A stretch of 64,000 bases of DNA from Selaginella moellendorffii (Eukaryota > Streptophyta > Lycopodiopsida > Selaginellales > Selaginellaceae). The notes under the pieces are model-generated. The model searched no databases and was not told the DNA's origin. It saw nothing but the letters and a program-made list of their open reading frames with translations. Numbering within the stretch: the stretch's first letter is position 1; each line of letters begins with the position of its first letter. Both the position numbers and the translations under genes were made by a program. The stretch lies in NCBI RefSeq assembly GCF_000143415.4, contig NW_003314281.1:180417-244416 (forward strand), written 5' to 3'. Below, in pieces: positions 1 to 13,953 of this stretch.

Positions 1-2
1 AG

Positions 3-1980
3 GAGGAAGAAAAGGGTGAAGGAGCACAAGCATCCATACCAGAGGAGGCTCCGCCCCCACCAAAGGTGAAAGTTGACAAGGACGATCCATCTTTCAACTT
101 GGAGCTTGGAGAGCTCCAGGAGAGTGTGATCAAGGAACCGAGATTCAAGATGACACTCACGGAGCTCCTGGACGAAGCCAAAGTCGTGCCATTGTCTGTG
201 GAAGGAGACTTGGACGTGATCATCTCTGGAATCCATCACGACTCCCGTCAAGTAAACTCGGGCGACATGTTCGTGTGCTGCATTGGAGAAACATCCGACG
301 GCCATAGCTTCGTTCCTCAAGCAGCCGAGCAGGGAGCCGTGGTTATCGTCGCCACCAAAGAAGTGGAGATCGGTGAGAGCGTCAAGGCAGTGGTGATAGT
401 CAGTGACACGAACTCGATCCTGTCGGCTCTCGCTGGTGCTTTCTATGGACGTCCGTCGGAAAGTTTGGCCGTGGTTGGCATCACAGGTACCAATGGCAAA
501 ACGACTACGTCCTATCTTCTAAGAAGCATCTACGAGTCTATGGGACTAAAGACTGGTTTGATCGGTACCATATCTTACTCCATCCATGGAAAGCACAAGC
601 AAGACGCTCCTCACACTACTCCCGACGCTGTTTATCTCCAGAAGTTGATGGCGACGATGGTTCATAACAGGACGGAGGTCTGCGTGATGGAGGTTTCGTC
701 CCACGCTCTTGCTCAGGACCGGTGCAAGGAAATCGATTTCGACGTTGCGGTGTTTACGAATTTAACTCGGGATCATATGGACTACCACGAGAACGAGGAC
801 AGTTACAAGGAAGCCAAGGGAAAGCTTTTCGCCAGCATGGTCGACCCTGCGAGGCACAGGAAAGTCGTTAACATAGACGATCCAAATGCAGGCTACTTCG
901 TTTCGCTGGGAAATCCGAAAGTGCCAGTGGTTACGTTCGGCATGGAAAAGTCTGCTGATGTGCATCCTCTCGACATCCAACTTACACTGTTCGAGACGAA
1001 CGTTCTCGTCAAGACACCCCGAGGGAACATCGAGATATCGTCAGGCCTTTTGGGAAGACACAACGTGTACAACATTCTCGCGGCTGTTTCAGTGGGGATT
1101 GCTGTTGATGCTCCACTAGAAGATATTGTTCGCGGGATAGAAGAGGTGGACAGCGTTCCCGGAAGGGTCGAACTGGTGGACGAAGAACAGCCCTTCGCCG
1201 TCATCGTTGATTACGCGCACACTCCTGACGCTTTGTCTCGGCTTTTGGACACAGTACGAGAGTGTGGTCCACGGCGAATTATCACAGGTAAATTGTCTGC
1301 GCTGCGGAAAATTGTTTTCTTGTTCTAACTCTTGTGTGTTCTTGCCGTGCAGTTGTTGGCTGTGGAGGAGACAGAGATCGAGGAAAGCGACCAGTGATGG
1401 CTAAAATAGCTGCTGCAAAAAGCGAAGTTTGCATTTTTACTTCTGATAATCCGAGATCCGAGGACCCCCGTAAGTTTGAAGTTGTGCAAAGCGTGAGTTT
1501 GATCCACTTGTCTCTCTTTCTTTTCAACAGTGGAAATTCTGGACGACATGTTGGCTGGTGTCGGATGGTCGATGGACGAATATCTAAAGTGTGGCGAGAG
1601 GAGCTACTATCCTCCCATATGGAACGGCAACAGGGTGTTTGTCTACGATCTCCGAAAGATCGCCGTGCGAGCAGCGGTTGCCATGGGTGAAGAAGGGGAC
1701 GCAGTGGTAAGCATCTACTCGTGTGAATGACGTGAAGTTGTGCGATGGTTCTTCCAGGTTATAGCGGGCAAAGGACACGAGAAGTATCAAATCATCGGCA
1801 AGGAGAGGAAGTATCACGACGACCGTGAAGAATGCAGGGAAGCGCTCTTGCATGTGGACATGCTTCACGCGTCCGGAATCGATACGAGTGAAATCCCATG
1901 GAAGTAAGTTTTGGAACTTTCGAATTCTTGCCTCTAACAATTTTGATTGTGATTCCAGGTTCCCGGGACACAAGCTATAG
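3..1980 (+). CDS. MURE: Plastid MurE-like Mur ligase, 5' end outside window
   Basis: Exons read as 3-1287, 1353-1469, 1531-1706, 1758-1903 and 1959-1980, giving 581 residues in the window. The frame is open to the left edge, so the true start and transit peptide lie outside. The family adds meso-diaminopimelate (or a related diamino acid) to UDP-MurNAc-dipeptide in peptidoglycan synthesis; in plants it is plastidic and linked to plastid division and plastid-encoded transcription. Visible motifs are the ATP loop TGTNGKTTT (about nt 485-515), [34 protein letters not shown] across the first splice junction, the substrate-recognition motif DNPR, and VIAGKGHE after the third intron. All introns are 52-65 bp. 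The acidic and proline-rich N-terminal stretch before the Mur domain matches the long leader of plant MurE. Confidence is high for family and exons; catalytic activity is inferred. Confidence 0.93.
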
Positions 1981-2697
1981 ACAAGGTATGATTTTTACTT
2001 CGTTTTTCCGGTAAAAATGCAGTTTTGTATAAAGACAACAGCTAAACTATGTTCAAAGAAAGAATGGCAAAGAGATATCCTTTACTTCGATTTTTAGACA
2101 ATATGTCTAAGTTAAAAAATGGTAAAGAGGAAAAATTTTGTGCCAACCTTTACTACAAAAAGAATGTGGAGAGACCATCGTGCTTGCGACATCCTTGAGC
2201 GATCAAGCGTTGTCTTCCCATAGCTGTATTGTATAATCGCTATCATATCCTATCCTAGAATCGAGCGTCGGATGCCTCCCCCACTTGGCAGGAATGCTGC
2301 CGTGCGATGCGAATATCAGCGTCCGGGTAACCGACAGCCGTAAGACAAGCCCGGCTTGGACGGACTGGATCACGCCAGCGAGGTGCTACGCTCGTGGGAA
2401 TAACCGTCCATTGCCGACGCTACGTGGCCACATCACAGCTGTTGGTGCTTAACCCGGGTTAACCCACAGAGTCTCTTCCTTTCCTTTTTCGTTGTTTCTT
2501 GGTAGGGCGCGTTCTAGGGGATCACACCGGCGCCATCGAATTCGTGTCACAGGTGGATAGATCGCGTCCTGGTGCCTTGATCCGTGCGGCGCTGCGGCGA
2601 TCGCCGGTGTCGATCAGGGTTTTCAGGGTTTTCAATCGGGCAATTTCTCTTCCCCGGGCCTCTACTGCTATGAGATCCTAGGGTCACCAGATTCGGG
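1981..2697. other. Intergenic spacer and 5' leader of the casein kinase gene
   Basis: No gene was recognised here. It holds the MurE 3' region and, from about 2480, a pyrimidine-rich stretch leading to the kinase ATG at 2698. A short reading frame at 2499-2681 has no recognisable similarity and is probably leader sequence. Confidence 0.5.
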
Positions 2698-4971
<2,274 letters not shown>

Positions 4972-6350
4972 CCGGAGAGAGAGAGTGGTGAGAGGGAGGT
5001 GTGAGAGAGAGAGCTTGAGTTCTAGCAGTGAGGGGGCGCGGGGGTTCTTCGTGGTTTTTTTTTCTCTCTTCTTTCGTTTTTTTCTTCGTTGGGTGTTGTG
5101 GAACTCTCCCTCGCTCCCTCGCTCTCTCTCGGCGTATCTATCTTCCATCTTTCATCGCGATGGAGGCTGGCATGCGATGAGGAATAAGAGATGTCTCCAT
5201 GGTTTGCTTTTGCTTTTGCTTTTACTTTCGACTGGTTTTGTTTTTGTCTTGCTTTTCTATCGTTGGTTTCTTGACTCCCATCGAGTGTGAGTGTTCCCTT
5301 CCTTCTCTCCCGAGTGTTACTGACTCTCTCGAGTGGACTTTTGCAGGGTCGCGATTTGAGCTATGGAAACTTTGGAAATAAGTCTGGTTCCTTCCGCGGT
5401 GGTGGCGCCAAGGAGTAAAAGCACAGTATAAGCGCAAGAGCGAGCAGCAGCAGCAGCGATCGATCGATCGATCAGTCATCAAAAAATCTCAGCAGCTCCG
5501 AGAAGGACGACCACGAGAAAAAAAGAGAAAGAACCCGACCAAGAGAAACACTGGGAACGTACCACTGGGCTGCTGCTACGCTAAGAAAGCTATACAACCT
5601 CACAAACCAAGCCAGTGTACAAACAGGAACTCAAAGCTTGCTCTGGGTAAATAAGCTATCGATTTTCATGAAATTTTCATGATACTATCAGCGGGGTACT
5701 CATGTAAGGTAGGCTGTGGAGTATTCTCTGCGAAATTCCGTACCACTATGTACGGCAGGCCATGGAATATTCTCTGCTCAAAGAGACAAACCCTAATATA
5801 TCTCCTTTAGGTGGTTTTGTTTCTACGCTGCGCTGAATGAGACAAACCGTGGCTTTCAATCTTTTCTCCTCGTTTCGGACAACACCGCCCACTACCCAGA
5901 AGTCAATTCCCGGGCCAGGGTATATTCCATATGCCCGTACGCTCCGTACGGAAAATGTCAACACATGGAGCATATGCGCATATTCCCCGGCGCGCCGTAC
6001 ATGGCGCCATCACGTCCGCCCGTACGCCAGGTGTTGTAAATACGGCGTCCTCGAGTAGGATACCGGGGGATCTCTTCTGCGGCGTTTTGGCGTATAGGCC
6101 GCGGCGTTTGTGGGCGCCCAGAACACTCGCCGGGTCAGTGTTTTGGTGTCGGTCCTCTCTTTTTTTTTTCCTCTCCTCCGAGGGAAAGAGAGCTTGGTTA
6201 TGGCGAGCGCGCCGCGGCGCGCCCTAGCTAGCTACATTTGGATCCGCATGGCAGTGGGGCAGCGCTCGTGAGCTCCCCCTCTTCTTGTTCCTCCTCTTCA
6301 CCCCATTCCTCTTCTCGCCATAGCTGGATTCTCGATCTCCGGGCACACAG
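4972..6350. other. CK1 3' region and spacer before the NAL1-like gene
   Basis: This 1.4 kb has no independent gene that I can support. It starts with a purine- and then pyrimidine-rich CK1 3' region. A good 3' splice site at 5341-5346 is followed by a short glycine-rich frame ending at 5419. Short GATC tandem repeats lie near 5458-5473. The right part (5880-6240) is rich in CGTACG and GGCGCGCC words and has a 16-bp perfect palindrome at 6207-6222. It is probably the promoter and leader of the next gene. Confidence 0.5.
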
Positions 6351-9300
6351 ATGCAGAGCCTTCGCAAAGATCGCGCCCGAAATATCGATCATTCCGGCCG
6401 CAAGGAGGCGAGCGATGAGGCGAGGGCCGAGGAGGACGCCGAGGACGCCGGATGCGTGGTTCTTGAGGAAGATCCCGAGGAGGAAGAGGAGGATGTGTCG
6501 CCGGCGGTGAGCGAGGCGACGCAGCTGCCGGCTTGCGAGGTGGAGCTGGGCGGCGGCGAGCAGGAGGAGCTCGGGAGTGGAATCAACAGCGGCGGCAGCG
6601 GCCCTAGCATGGGATTTCCCTACTTCGTCCAGAAGAAGGTCTCGTTTCGGACGCAGGAGCTCATCCACTGGGATAGGTAAGCGCGTTTTCGATCCGCCAC
6701 TCCTCCTCCTCCTCCTCCTCCGCGCATTGCATTCATTCTGATCGTCTTGATCCGGCCTCGCGATATTTCGTGCCCTTGCATTGATTCATTGCTCGCGTGC
6801 GTGTTCTTGCTTCCTGGATGGATCACAGTGCTTTCCAATTTGGGAAATATCGTTTCAATCCTTTCTGGGACAATGCTGCATTAGATATTTTTTTTTTTTT
6901 TTGTTGGTACGCTGTGGCTGTGTGTGTGTGTTTGGAATCATTTGTTTTTTTTTTTTTGCTCCTCCCTGTGTTTTTTTTTTTCGGGTGCTTTGCTTTTGGG
7001 TCGTGCCTTGATCATGTTGACGAGTGTGCGGAAGTTTTGGGCTGCTGTGGGTGTTTAGACGTTTCTTCGTTCTTCCCATGATCATGGGTTTTTGTTGTTC
7101 TTCTCGTCGTTAAGATGATCATGGGTTTCTCCGTCTTCCATTTTCGATGATCGTGGATTTCTGTTTTTGTTCTTTCCATCGTTAAGATGATCATGGGTCT
7201 TTCCTTCTTTGATATTCCACTGCGGTAACAAGAGTACAGACGGAATTGCAGGCCCAGCGAGGAGATGGACATCACGCGAATGCTGCGAGCAACACGGCCA
7301 GCTTTGTTGGGCGGCGAAGAGCGCCAGAACAAGGACTGGACTTACTACCCCGGTAGCACTTCCAGGCATCCACGGTCCGAGAGCCCGCCTCTCCAGGCGG
7401 TGGCCTCCGGCGGCCAGCATTCGGAGAGCAGTGCTGCCTACGTCCTCTGGCCGCCGGCTCGGATAAATGGAACCGCGGAGGAGCGAGCCGCTTATTTTAG
7501 TGGGCTTCAGAAAGATGCGGAGATGGACACGCAGCAGCGGGTACCCAGCGGCCAGCAAGCCTCCACTCTGCTAGATTTGATGACCATTCGGGCCTTCCAC
7601 AGTAAAGTTTTACGCCGCTACAGCCTTGGAACAGCGCTCGGGTTCCGGACGCGGGCTGGGGTGCTGACCAACATCCCGGCTATCATTGTCTTTGTGGCTC
7701 GCAAGGTCCACAAGCAATGGCTTCTCGACGTTCAGAGACTGCCGACTGCTCTCGAGGTAACTAGTGCATGTAAAACCGCTCTCGGCTTCTTAACTCGCTG
7801 GTGAAGTAACAGTTTCTCTACTCAGGGGCCTGGGGGAGTTTGGTGTGATGTAGATGTGGTTGAATTCTCGTACTATGGCGCTTCGACCGTGACACCAAAG
7901 GAGCAAATTTACTCCGAGCTGGTCGAAGGGTTGCGTGGTAACGATCCGTGCATTGGCTCCGGATCACAGGTATGGACTGAGCTTTATTGCGTCCCTGACT
8001 TTGAACTACCTACAACAGGTAGCAAGTCAAGAGACTTATGGTACGCTAGGTGCTATAGTTCGAAGTCAGACGGGTGCAAGGCAAGTTGGTTTCCTCACAA
8101 ACAGGCACGTAGCTGTCGACTTAGATTACCCAAACCAAAAGATGTTTCATCCTCTGCCGCCAAACCTTGGGCCAGGGGTATACCTCGGCGCAGTAGAAAG
8201 GGCGACGTCCTTCATCACCGACGATCTGTGGTATGGCATTTTCGCTGGCATGAATCCAGGTGAGCTTTGTTGATGAACTCCGTTTGAAAGCTTGAAGCAC
8301 TTACGTTTTGTTGTTCTTGATTTCCGCTGCTCTAGAGACGTTTGTGCGAGCGGACGGGGCTTTCATTCCGTTTGCGGAATCATTTGATACAAGCAAAGTG
8401 TCGGTCAGAGTTCACAGCCTGGGGGAGCTGGGGGAAGTTTTCCGAGTGGATCTCCAGGCACCAATCGAGTCCATTGTGGGGCAACACGTGGTCAAGGTGG
8501 GGAGGAGCTCCGGGCTTACAAAAGGCATTATCATGGCGTATGCGGTCGAATACAATGATGAGAAAGGCATCTGCTTTTTCACGGACTTTCTTATCGTGGG
8601 GGAGAACAAGCAGGCATTCGATCTAGAAGGGGACAGTGGCAGCTTAATATCCATGACGTGGGAACGGTGTGAGAATCCCAGGCCAGTGGGAATCATCTGG
8701 GGTGGCACAGCAAACAGGGGGCGTTTGAAGCTGCGAAGCGGGCACGGGCCCGAGAACTGGACAAGTGGCGTCGACTTGGGCCGTTTGCTTGACTTGCTAC
8801 AACTGGACTTGATAACCACCGAGACGTCCTTGCAAGGTGACATTTTTCCAGAAGAAAAGGAAGTTTTTGTTCCTCTCGCTGGTGTTCTTACGTTTTTACG
8901 TGTTTGCGGCACAGACGCTCTGGAAGAACAACGGCGGTGGGGGTCATCAATCGCGGTGGGAGCGACCGGGGTGCCAGACGCGTCTCCAAAGGATTACTCC
9001 AAGATGGATATGATGCTGGCACCGCACGAGAGGTTTCGTTCTTCGGGGACTTTGATCGAGCCGGGCTCGTCACAGGGACCGGTGGAGTTGGGAGCAGCAG
9101 CGCCAAGGCATTCTCCGGTAGCTCTCTCTCGGCACGCTGCTCCTCTAGCGTCCAAAGCTAACAAGAGCATCGATCTCCAGATACGGCTGCCGGTTCCTCC
9201 CTTTGAGATCGGGCTGGCGTTGGCATCAACTTCTCCACCGGAAGGTGGCGATGGTGGAGGATCGTCGGCAGGGGGAGGAGCCACGGGAGGAACAGGATGG

Positions 9301-9396
9301 GGGGATCCCAAGAAGAACTTAAGCGAGGATGTCTCCTTGAACTTGAATCTCTTCGATCGTGATCCCAAGAGGCGACGCTCTGGCCCGAGTCCGTGA
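6351..9396 (+). CDS. NAL1-like trypsin-fold serine protease
   Basis: Exons 6351-6676, 7252-7756, 7826-7969, 8019-8259, 8336-8836 and 8915-9396 give 732 residues; starting at the ATG at 7265 instead gives 619. The protein matches the plant NARROW LEAF1 family of nuclear trypsin-like proteases that shape leaf and vein growth. Visible segments include LLDLMTIRAFHSKVLRRYSL, IPAIIVFVARKVHKQWL, GPGGVWCDVDVVEFS, the histidine of FLTNRHVAVDLDYP, KVGRSSGLTKG, and the serine of DLEGDSGSLI followed by GIIWGGTANRGRLK. The tail is glycine- and serine-rich and ends in a basic KRRRSGPSP, a possible nuclear signal. The first exon encodes an acidic extension and joins in frame to the second through a 575-bp intron. 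Known family members start near the second exon, so the upstream exon may be partly leader. Confidence 0.88.
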
Positions 9397-9776
9397 TCGA
9401 TCGAGATACGATACCAAAGGGAAAGAATGCATTGGATTAGATCATCTGGAAGAACTTCTATGAGCTAGAAGAACTTCTCCCCGAGAATTCTCTGTGGCAT
9501 TATTTTTTTTAGGATGGGAAAAGAGAGTAGTTTATAGCAAAGGTGGAATTGTTTGGACCGTGGATGGGAAGGGACGGTGGAGCGTGTCCTTGGGCGTGTT
9601 ATTTAAATGCTAGGGACACCGGGACATTTGCACTGGGGCTTTGCCAAGGACACCACATTGAGCTCTCCGTTTGCATGCTCTTTGGTGTGTGTTTGTATAT
9701 GCGCGTCTAGGTTTTCCTTGGCAGCGGCTCCGCGATCGATCGAGCAGCTCCCGGGATTTCGCGCTTCGATCCAGCA
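9397..9776. other. Spacer: NAL1-like 3' region and enoyl-ACP reductase promoter/leader
   Basis: 380 bp without a gene. The sequence TATTTAAA at 9600-9607 is a possible TATA element for the downstream reductase gene, whose ATG is at 9777. Confidence 0.4.
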
Positions 9777-11611
9777 ATGGCGTCGCTGATTGCAGGTAGT
9801 GGAATGCTCGCGGTCGCGCGCGGCACCTCGTCCACGTCCGTCGCTTCGCTCGTCGCTCCCGATGCTGCCAGATCCGTCGTCTCCTTCAATGCCAGGCCTT
9901 TCGAGAGGAGCGGTGCGCTCTCGGCACTGAAAAGCAGCGGATTTTGCAGCTCCAGTGTGAGGAATAGTGCTAAGAGCGGTGTCGTCATGGCGTCGGCGGG
10001 ATCGAATGGAACGGGGGCTGGAGTTCCGGGACTGGCTATCGATCTTACGGGTATTTCTTCTTTCATGCGTGCATTGTAGATTTTCCTTTTGTTGCTCGTG
10101 TTTCTGTCGCATGCAGGGAAGAGGGCATTTATCGCTGGAGTGGCCGATGATCAAGGATATGGATGGGCGATTGCCAAAACGCTTGCTTCTGCCGGGGCTG
10201 AAATTCTCGTGGGAACCTGGGTTCCGGTAATTCATGTGTTTAGTCTCTTTCAACTGTTGGGTGCTAACTTTTCTATTCTTTTAGGCTCTCAATATCTTTG
10301 AAACCAGCTTGAGGAGAGGAAAATTCGATGAGTCGAGACAGTAAGTTTTTGCGTTTTCTTTTTTTTCTTTTTTTTCTTTTTTTTTTAGAAGTAGTGACAC
10401 TTTTCCGGTTTTTAGATTGCCAAATGGATCCTTGTTCGAGATCTCGAAAGTGTACCCCCTGGATGCAGTTTTTGACTGCCCTGAAGACGTTCCGGAAGAC
10501 GTGAGTTGTTATTTTAATTGCTGCCATGATAGCTGTTTATTCTACCTTGTGGCATGCACCAGATAAAAAACAACAAGAGATATGCCGGAGCTTCTGCCTG
10601 GACCGTCACGGTACGAAAAAGCTTTATTGCTTGAATCGAAGCGATTTTGTTCTCGCATTGTTGCGGCCTGCAGGAAGTGGTGGACAGCGTGAAAAAAGAC
10701 TTTGGCAGCATTGATATTCTCGTTCATTCTCTTGCGAATGGTCCAGAAGTAAGAGATTCAGATTCCTCTAATCCTGATCGTCGATTTCTTTTGTTCATCT
10801 TGGTTCCTTGTTTCGATCTCAGGTGTCGAAGCCTCTTCTAGAGACTTCGAGGAAAGGATACCTCGCGGCTAGCTCCGCATCAGCGTATTCACATGTCTCT
10901 CTCCTCAGACATTTTGCTCCAATTATGAATCAAGGCAAGTGTTTTCCTTTCTTGCAGATTTCCAATCGTTTTTTTATCATTATAGGCGGCTCAGTCATTT
11001 CTTTGACGTACATGGCATCTGAAAAAACCATTCCCGGGTATCTACACTACCGTTGTCTTTGGTTTCTTCTTTCTTTGGCTCGACTGCGCATAATGTGGTG
11101 ACATGTAACAGTTACGGTGGAGGGATGAGCTCGGCCAAGGCAGCTCTAGAAAGTGACACACGGGTTCTCGCGTTCGAAGCCGGAAGGAAATACAAGATCA
11201 GGGTCAACACAATCTCAGCAGGTAAAATCTTACAAATCTATCAAAGCTGTGGCTCATGCATGACATGCTTTTTCAGGTCCCTTGAAAAGCAGAGCTGCCA
11301 AGGCAATCGGATTCATTGAGAAGATGATCGATTACTCCAAGGCAAATTCTCCCCTGCAAAGAGATCTCGAAGCTGGTACGTTCAAAACTTTGGCTTGGCT
11401 TGCTTGGTTTGCTTACTTCGCTATATACTCTTTTCGCACAGATGATATTGGAAACGCAGCCACTTTCCTCGCCTCGCCACTGGCGTCGGCCATCTCCGGA
11501 ACCGTGTTCTACGTAGACAATGGGCTTCACACAATGGGAATGGCGCTCGACAGCCGAGCTCTTGGCGAGATCCAAGAGGCAGCGGCTCCCGCCGAGAAGG
11601 TATCCGCGTAG
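9777..11611 (+). CDS. MOD1: Enoyl-[acyl-carrier-protein] reductase (NADH), chloroplast
   Basis: Eleven exons: 9777-10050, 10117-10226, 10285-10340, 10416-10500, 10563-10610, 10674-10748, 10823-10934, 10986-11037, 11112-11221, 11277-11375 and 11442-11611, giving 396 residues. The enzyme performs the last reduction of each elongation cycle in plastid type II fatty acid synthesis, reducing trans-2-enoyl-ACP with NADH. The first ~75 residues are rich in Ser, Ala and Arg and look like a transit peptide. The mature part begins with [20 protein letters not shown], the FabI nucleotide-binding segment, then [37 protein letters not shown], the catalytic YGGGMSSAK (Tyr and Lys), [19 protein letters not shown], and [20 protein letters not shown]. 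Exon 7 ends in AAG followed by GCAAGT, so that intron is of the GC-AG class. Confidence 0.95.
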
Positions 11612-12112
11612 GCGATATGATCTTCGTTTACGCTCTCGCTCCAAAATAACTCTAGCTTCTATCATTATAACACGCGACAGTTTTGTTCTTTCACTTGCTC
11701 GAGATAATCAATCAAAAGGGCAGAATTTTTGTTCTATAGTTCTATCAAAGAGAGAAGAAACTAGCTTCACAGATTGATATTCCGTGTAGAGCACTCGCTC
11801 TTTGACCATTTGCGTCTGGTTTGCGCAGGCGTGGCATCCCGGCACGGCCTTCCAAGCGTTGCAGACGATGAGATGGGTAACCCGAAGTAGCCGAGGACTT
11901 GAAGGACTCGAATCGCAGTATGGATCACTCTCTAGCTGATGAAAATGCGTGGACACCAAAAACATCATCACAAACACGTAAAAAACAGCCATTTGATATC
12001 AATCTATCCTCTCTGAGATCTCGAAATCTCCACAATATGCTTTTAAGCTGTCATCAAAAGAAAAGAACAATAAGTTAGCTTCTACAAAGAACTGTAACCA
12101 AATGTAAAACCT
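11612..12112. other. Spacer after the reductase gene
   Basis: About 0.5 kb with the reductase 3' region. No supported gene was seen on either strand before the tRNA. Confidence 0.45.
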
Positions 12113-12116
12113 AAAA
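12113..12116 (-). terminator. Probable RNA polymerase III terminator
   Basis: On the transcribed minus strand a run of four T lies 8 nt beyond the tRNA 3' end, and a second T run lies at 12106-12109. This is the usual pol III stop signal. Confidence 0.5.
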
Positions 12117-12123
12117 TAATTTT

Positions 12124-12208
12124 TGGGGTGAGAGAGGCTCGAACTCTCGACCTCAGGATAACTCAGAAGCTATGAGACCTACGCGCTAGCCAACTGCGCC
12201 ACCACCCC
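12124..12208 (-). tRNA. Elongator tRNA-Met (CAT) with an 11-nt intron
   Basis: On the minus strand an 85-nt gene folds as a tRNA. The 7-bp acceptor stem begins GGGGTGG, the D arm is closed by GCGC/GCGC, and the T arm is GAGAG-TTCGAGC-CTCTC with discriminator base A. The anticodon loop reads CTCATA, then an 11-nt insert (minus-strand GCTTCTGAGTT), then A and the 3' stem TCCTG. Removing the insert gives the loop CTCATAA with anticodon CAU. In plants elongator tRNA-Met and tRNA-Tyr are the classes that carry introns, and the mature sequence closely matches plant elongator tRNA-Met. There is no encoded CCA. Confidence 0.94.
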
Positions 12209-12611
12209 AATTGTGAGTAACTGTGATATTTTCTTTTCATGAACTGGGAAAGATGACACTGCGAGGAAGGAAAAGAAAGTGGTCACGCTCTTTCCATTTT
12301 CTTTAGCTGGGTATCGTCGAGGTGGATTTAGGTCGAGCGAGAGCGCTTTGAAAGAGCCATGACAAAATCCGGTAGCCGCGAGGCAGCTCCTGGTAAAATC
12401 AAAGCTTAGTTTTTGTGTTATAGTCTAGCATACATTTGTCGTTGCAACAACAGCAGCTTTAAATCCATCGACAAGGAGTGGTGCTTGTGATCTTGCCGCA
12501 AGCGCCGACTGTGAATCGGATGATCCATGGGTGAGCTCGAAAGTTTCAAACACACAAGAAAAAATCTCTCTTTTCTTTGATCCTCTCTTTTGGATTTGTT
12601 TGTTAGGAAGA
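12209..12611. other. Spacer and GDSL lipase promoter/leader
   Basis: About 0.4 kb between the divergent tRNA and the GDSL gene. No gene or clear promoter element is identified. Confidence 0.4.
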
Positions 12612-13953
12612 ATGGCAATGGCTGGCGGAGCTCTTGCCTTGGCTTTCCTTGCTCTGCTCTCCAGAGGCTCGTGCCAGAATGACTCGCAAACTCCCGCATT
12701 GTTCGTGTTTGGAGACTCGCTGGTGGACGCCGGGAACAACAACTACTTGAACACTTTCTCCCGGGCAAACTTCCCACCTTTCGGGATCAACTTCGACCAG
12801 CACCGAGCTACTGGCCGATTCACTGACGGGAGGCTCATACCCGACTACATAGGTGATGGTGAATTCATCGTTTTTCCACAAGAAAAATCTGATTTTTTCC
12901 TCTCTGAAGCTTCGTTTTTGAATCTTCCATTCCCTCCTCCTTACCTGGGAGCTGGAGGAAACGTCATTCAAGGAGCAAACTTTGGATCCGGAGGCGCAGG
13001 GATCCACAACAGTACTGGCGCTGGCATGGTGACATCTTTATGCAATTCCGTCATCTTTGCGTGACGAATGGTTTTATATTCTTTTTTCTTCCAGGGAGAT
13101 CACGCTCCCTTGTATAGACAAATCGAGTACTTCCGGGAGGCAAAGGAAGCGCTGGACTCGTCACTGGGAGCTTACAACTCGTCCCTGCTCGTCTCCAAGT
13201 CCATCTTCTACATCTCCATTGGCAACAACGACTTCGCAAACAATTACTACAGGAACCCCACGCTCCAGAGAAACTACACTCTCGACCAGTTCGAGGACCT
13301 CCTCATCTCCATCCTTCGTCGCCAGATCAAAGTCAGTGACACTCTCTCATGCTCCTTCTTTCACCTTTTCTAGAGAGCTTTGATGTTACAACTCTATGAT
13401 CCATCCAGGAACTCTATGGCTTGAACGCTCGCAAGTTCGTCATCTCTTCGGTGGCCGCGCTGGGATGCAATCCAATGTCGCTCTACATCTACAGGCTCGA
13501 GACGCCCGGGCAGTGCGCCAGTGACTACGACGGTGCCGCGCGAAGCTACAACCGCAAACTCCACGCCATGGTGGAGGAGCTCCGCCTCACGCTCATCGAG
13601 AGTCATATGGTTTACGCCAATCTCTACGAGATCATGACCGCAACCATCAAAAACGGCACTGCTCACGGTAAGAATCTCCATCTCTCACGCAAAGTTCTTC
13701 GCGGAAAAACCATTTTTTATCTTCGCTTTTGCAAGGATTCTCGAATGTCAACACGCCGTGCTGTCCTTTCGGGAGCTACTTTGAGTGTTTCATGTTTGCT
13801 CCGACTTGCACCAACGCGTCCGAGCACGTTTTCTGGGATTTGTTCCACCCGACCGGAAGATTCAACCACTTGGCTGCGCGGAGATTTTGGTTCGCTGCTC
13901 CAAATGGCTCCGATGTGTGGCCTTTCAACATCCACCACCTCTCCAAACTTTAG
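12612..13953 (+). CDS. GDSL-type esterase/lipase, secreted
   Basis: Exons 12612-12852, 12910-13028, 13095-13331, 13409-13667 and 13736-13953 give 357 residues, the usual length for plant GDSL esterases. Residues 1-21 form a hydrophobic signal peptide (MAMAGGALALAFLALL), so the protein should be secreted, probably to the cell wall. SGNH hydrolase blocks are visible: block I FVFGDSLVDAGNNNYL with the nucleophilic serine, the block II glycine in GANFGSGGAGI, block III GNND in FYISIGNNDFANNYY, and block V DLFHPT, supplying the catalytic Asp and His. The CCPFG and PTCTNASEHVFWD segments are typical. Family members hydrolyse acyl esters such as cutin precursors or other lipids; the substrate cannot be predicted. 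The first intron (57 bp) is open in frame but carries proper splice sites, and removing it restores the conserved YIASFLNLPFPPPYL. Confidence 0.93.

Noticed and set aside
2499-2681. Small plus-strand frame before the casein kinase start
   Set aside because: Arginine-rich, no similarity, and in the likely leader region.
5458-5473. Short GATC tandem run
   Set aside because: Too short and simple to interpret beyond a microsatellite in the CK1 3' region.
8837-8914. Read-through reading of the last NAL1-like intron
   Set aside because: The 78-bp segment is open in frame but is bounded by GT and AG, is T-rich and interrupts the expected sequence after LDLITTETSLQ. Retention as an isoform is possible but not supported.
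12853-12909. Read-through reading of the GDSL first intron
   Set aside because: Although open, the 57-bp insert has donor and acceptor sites and breaks a conserved family segment, so it is treated as an intron.
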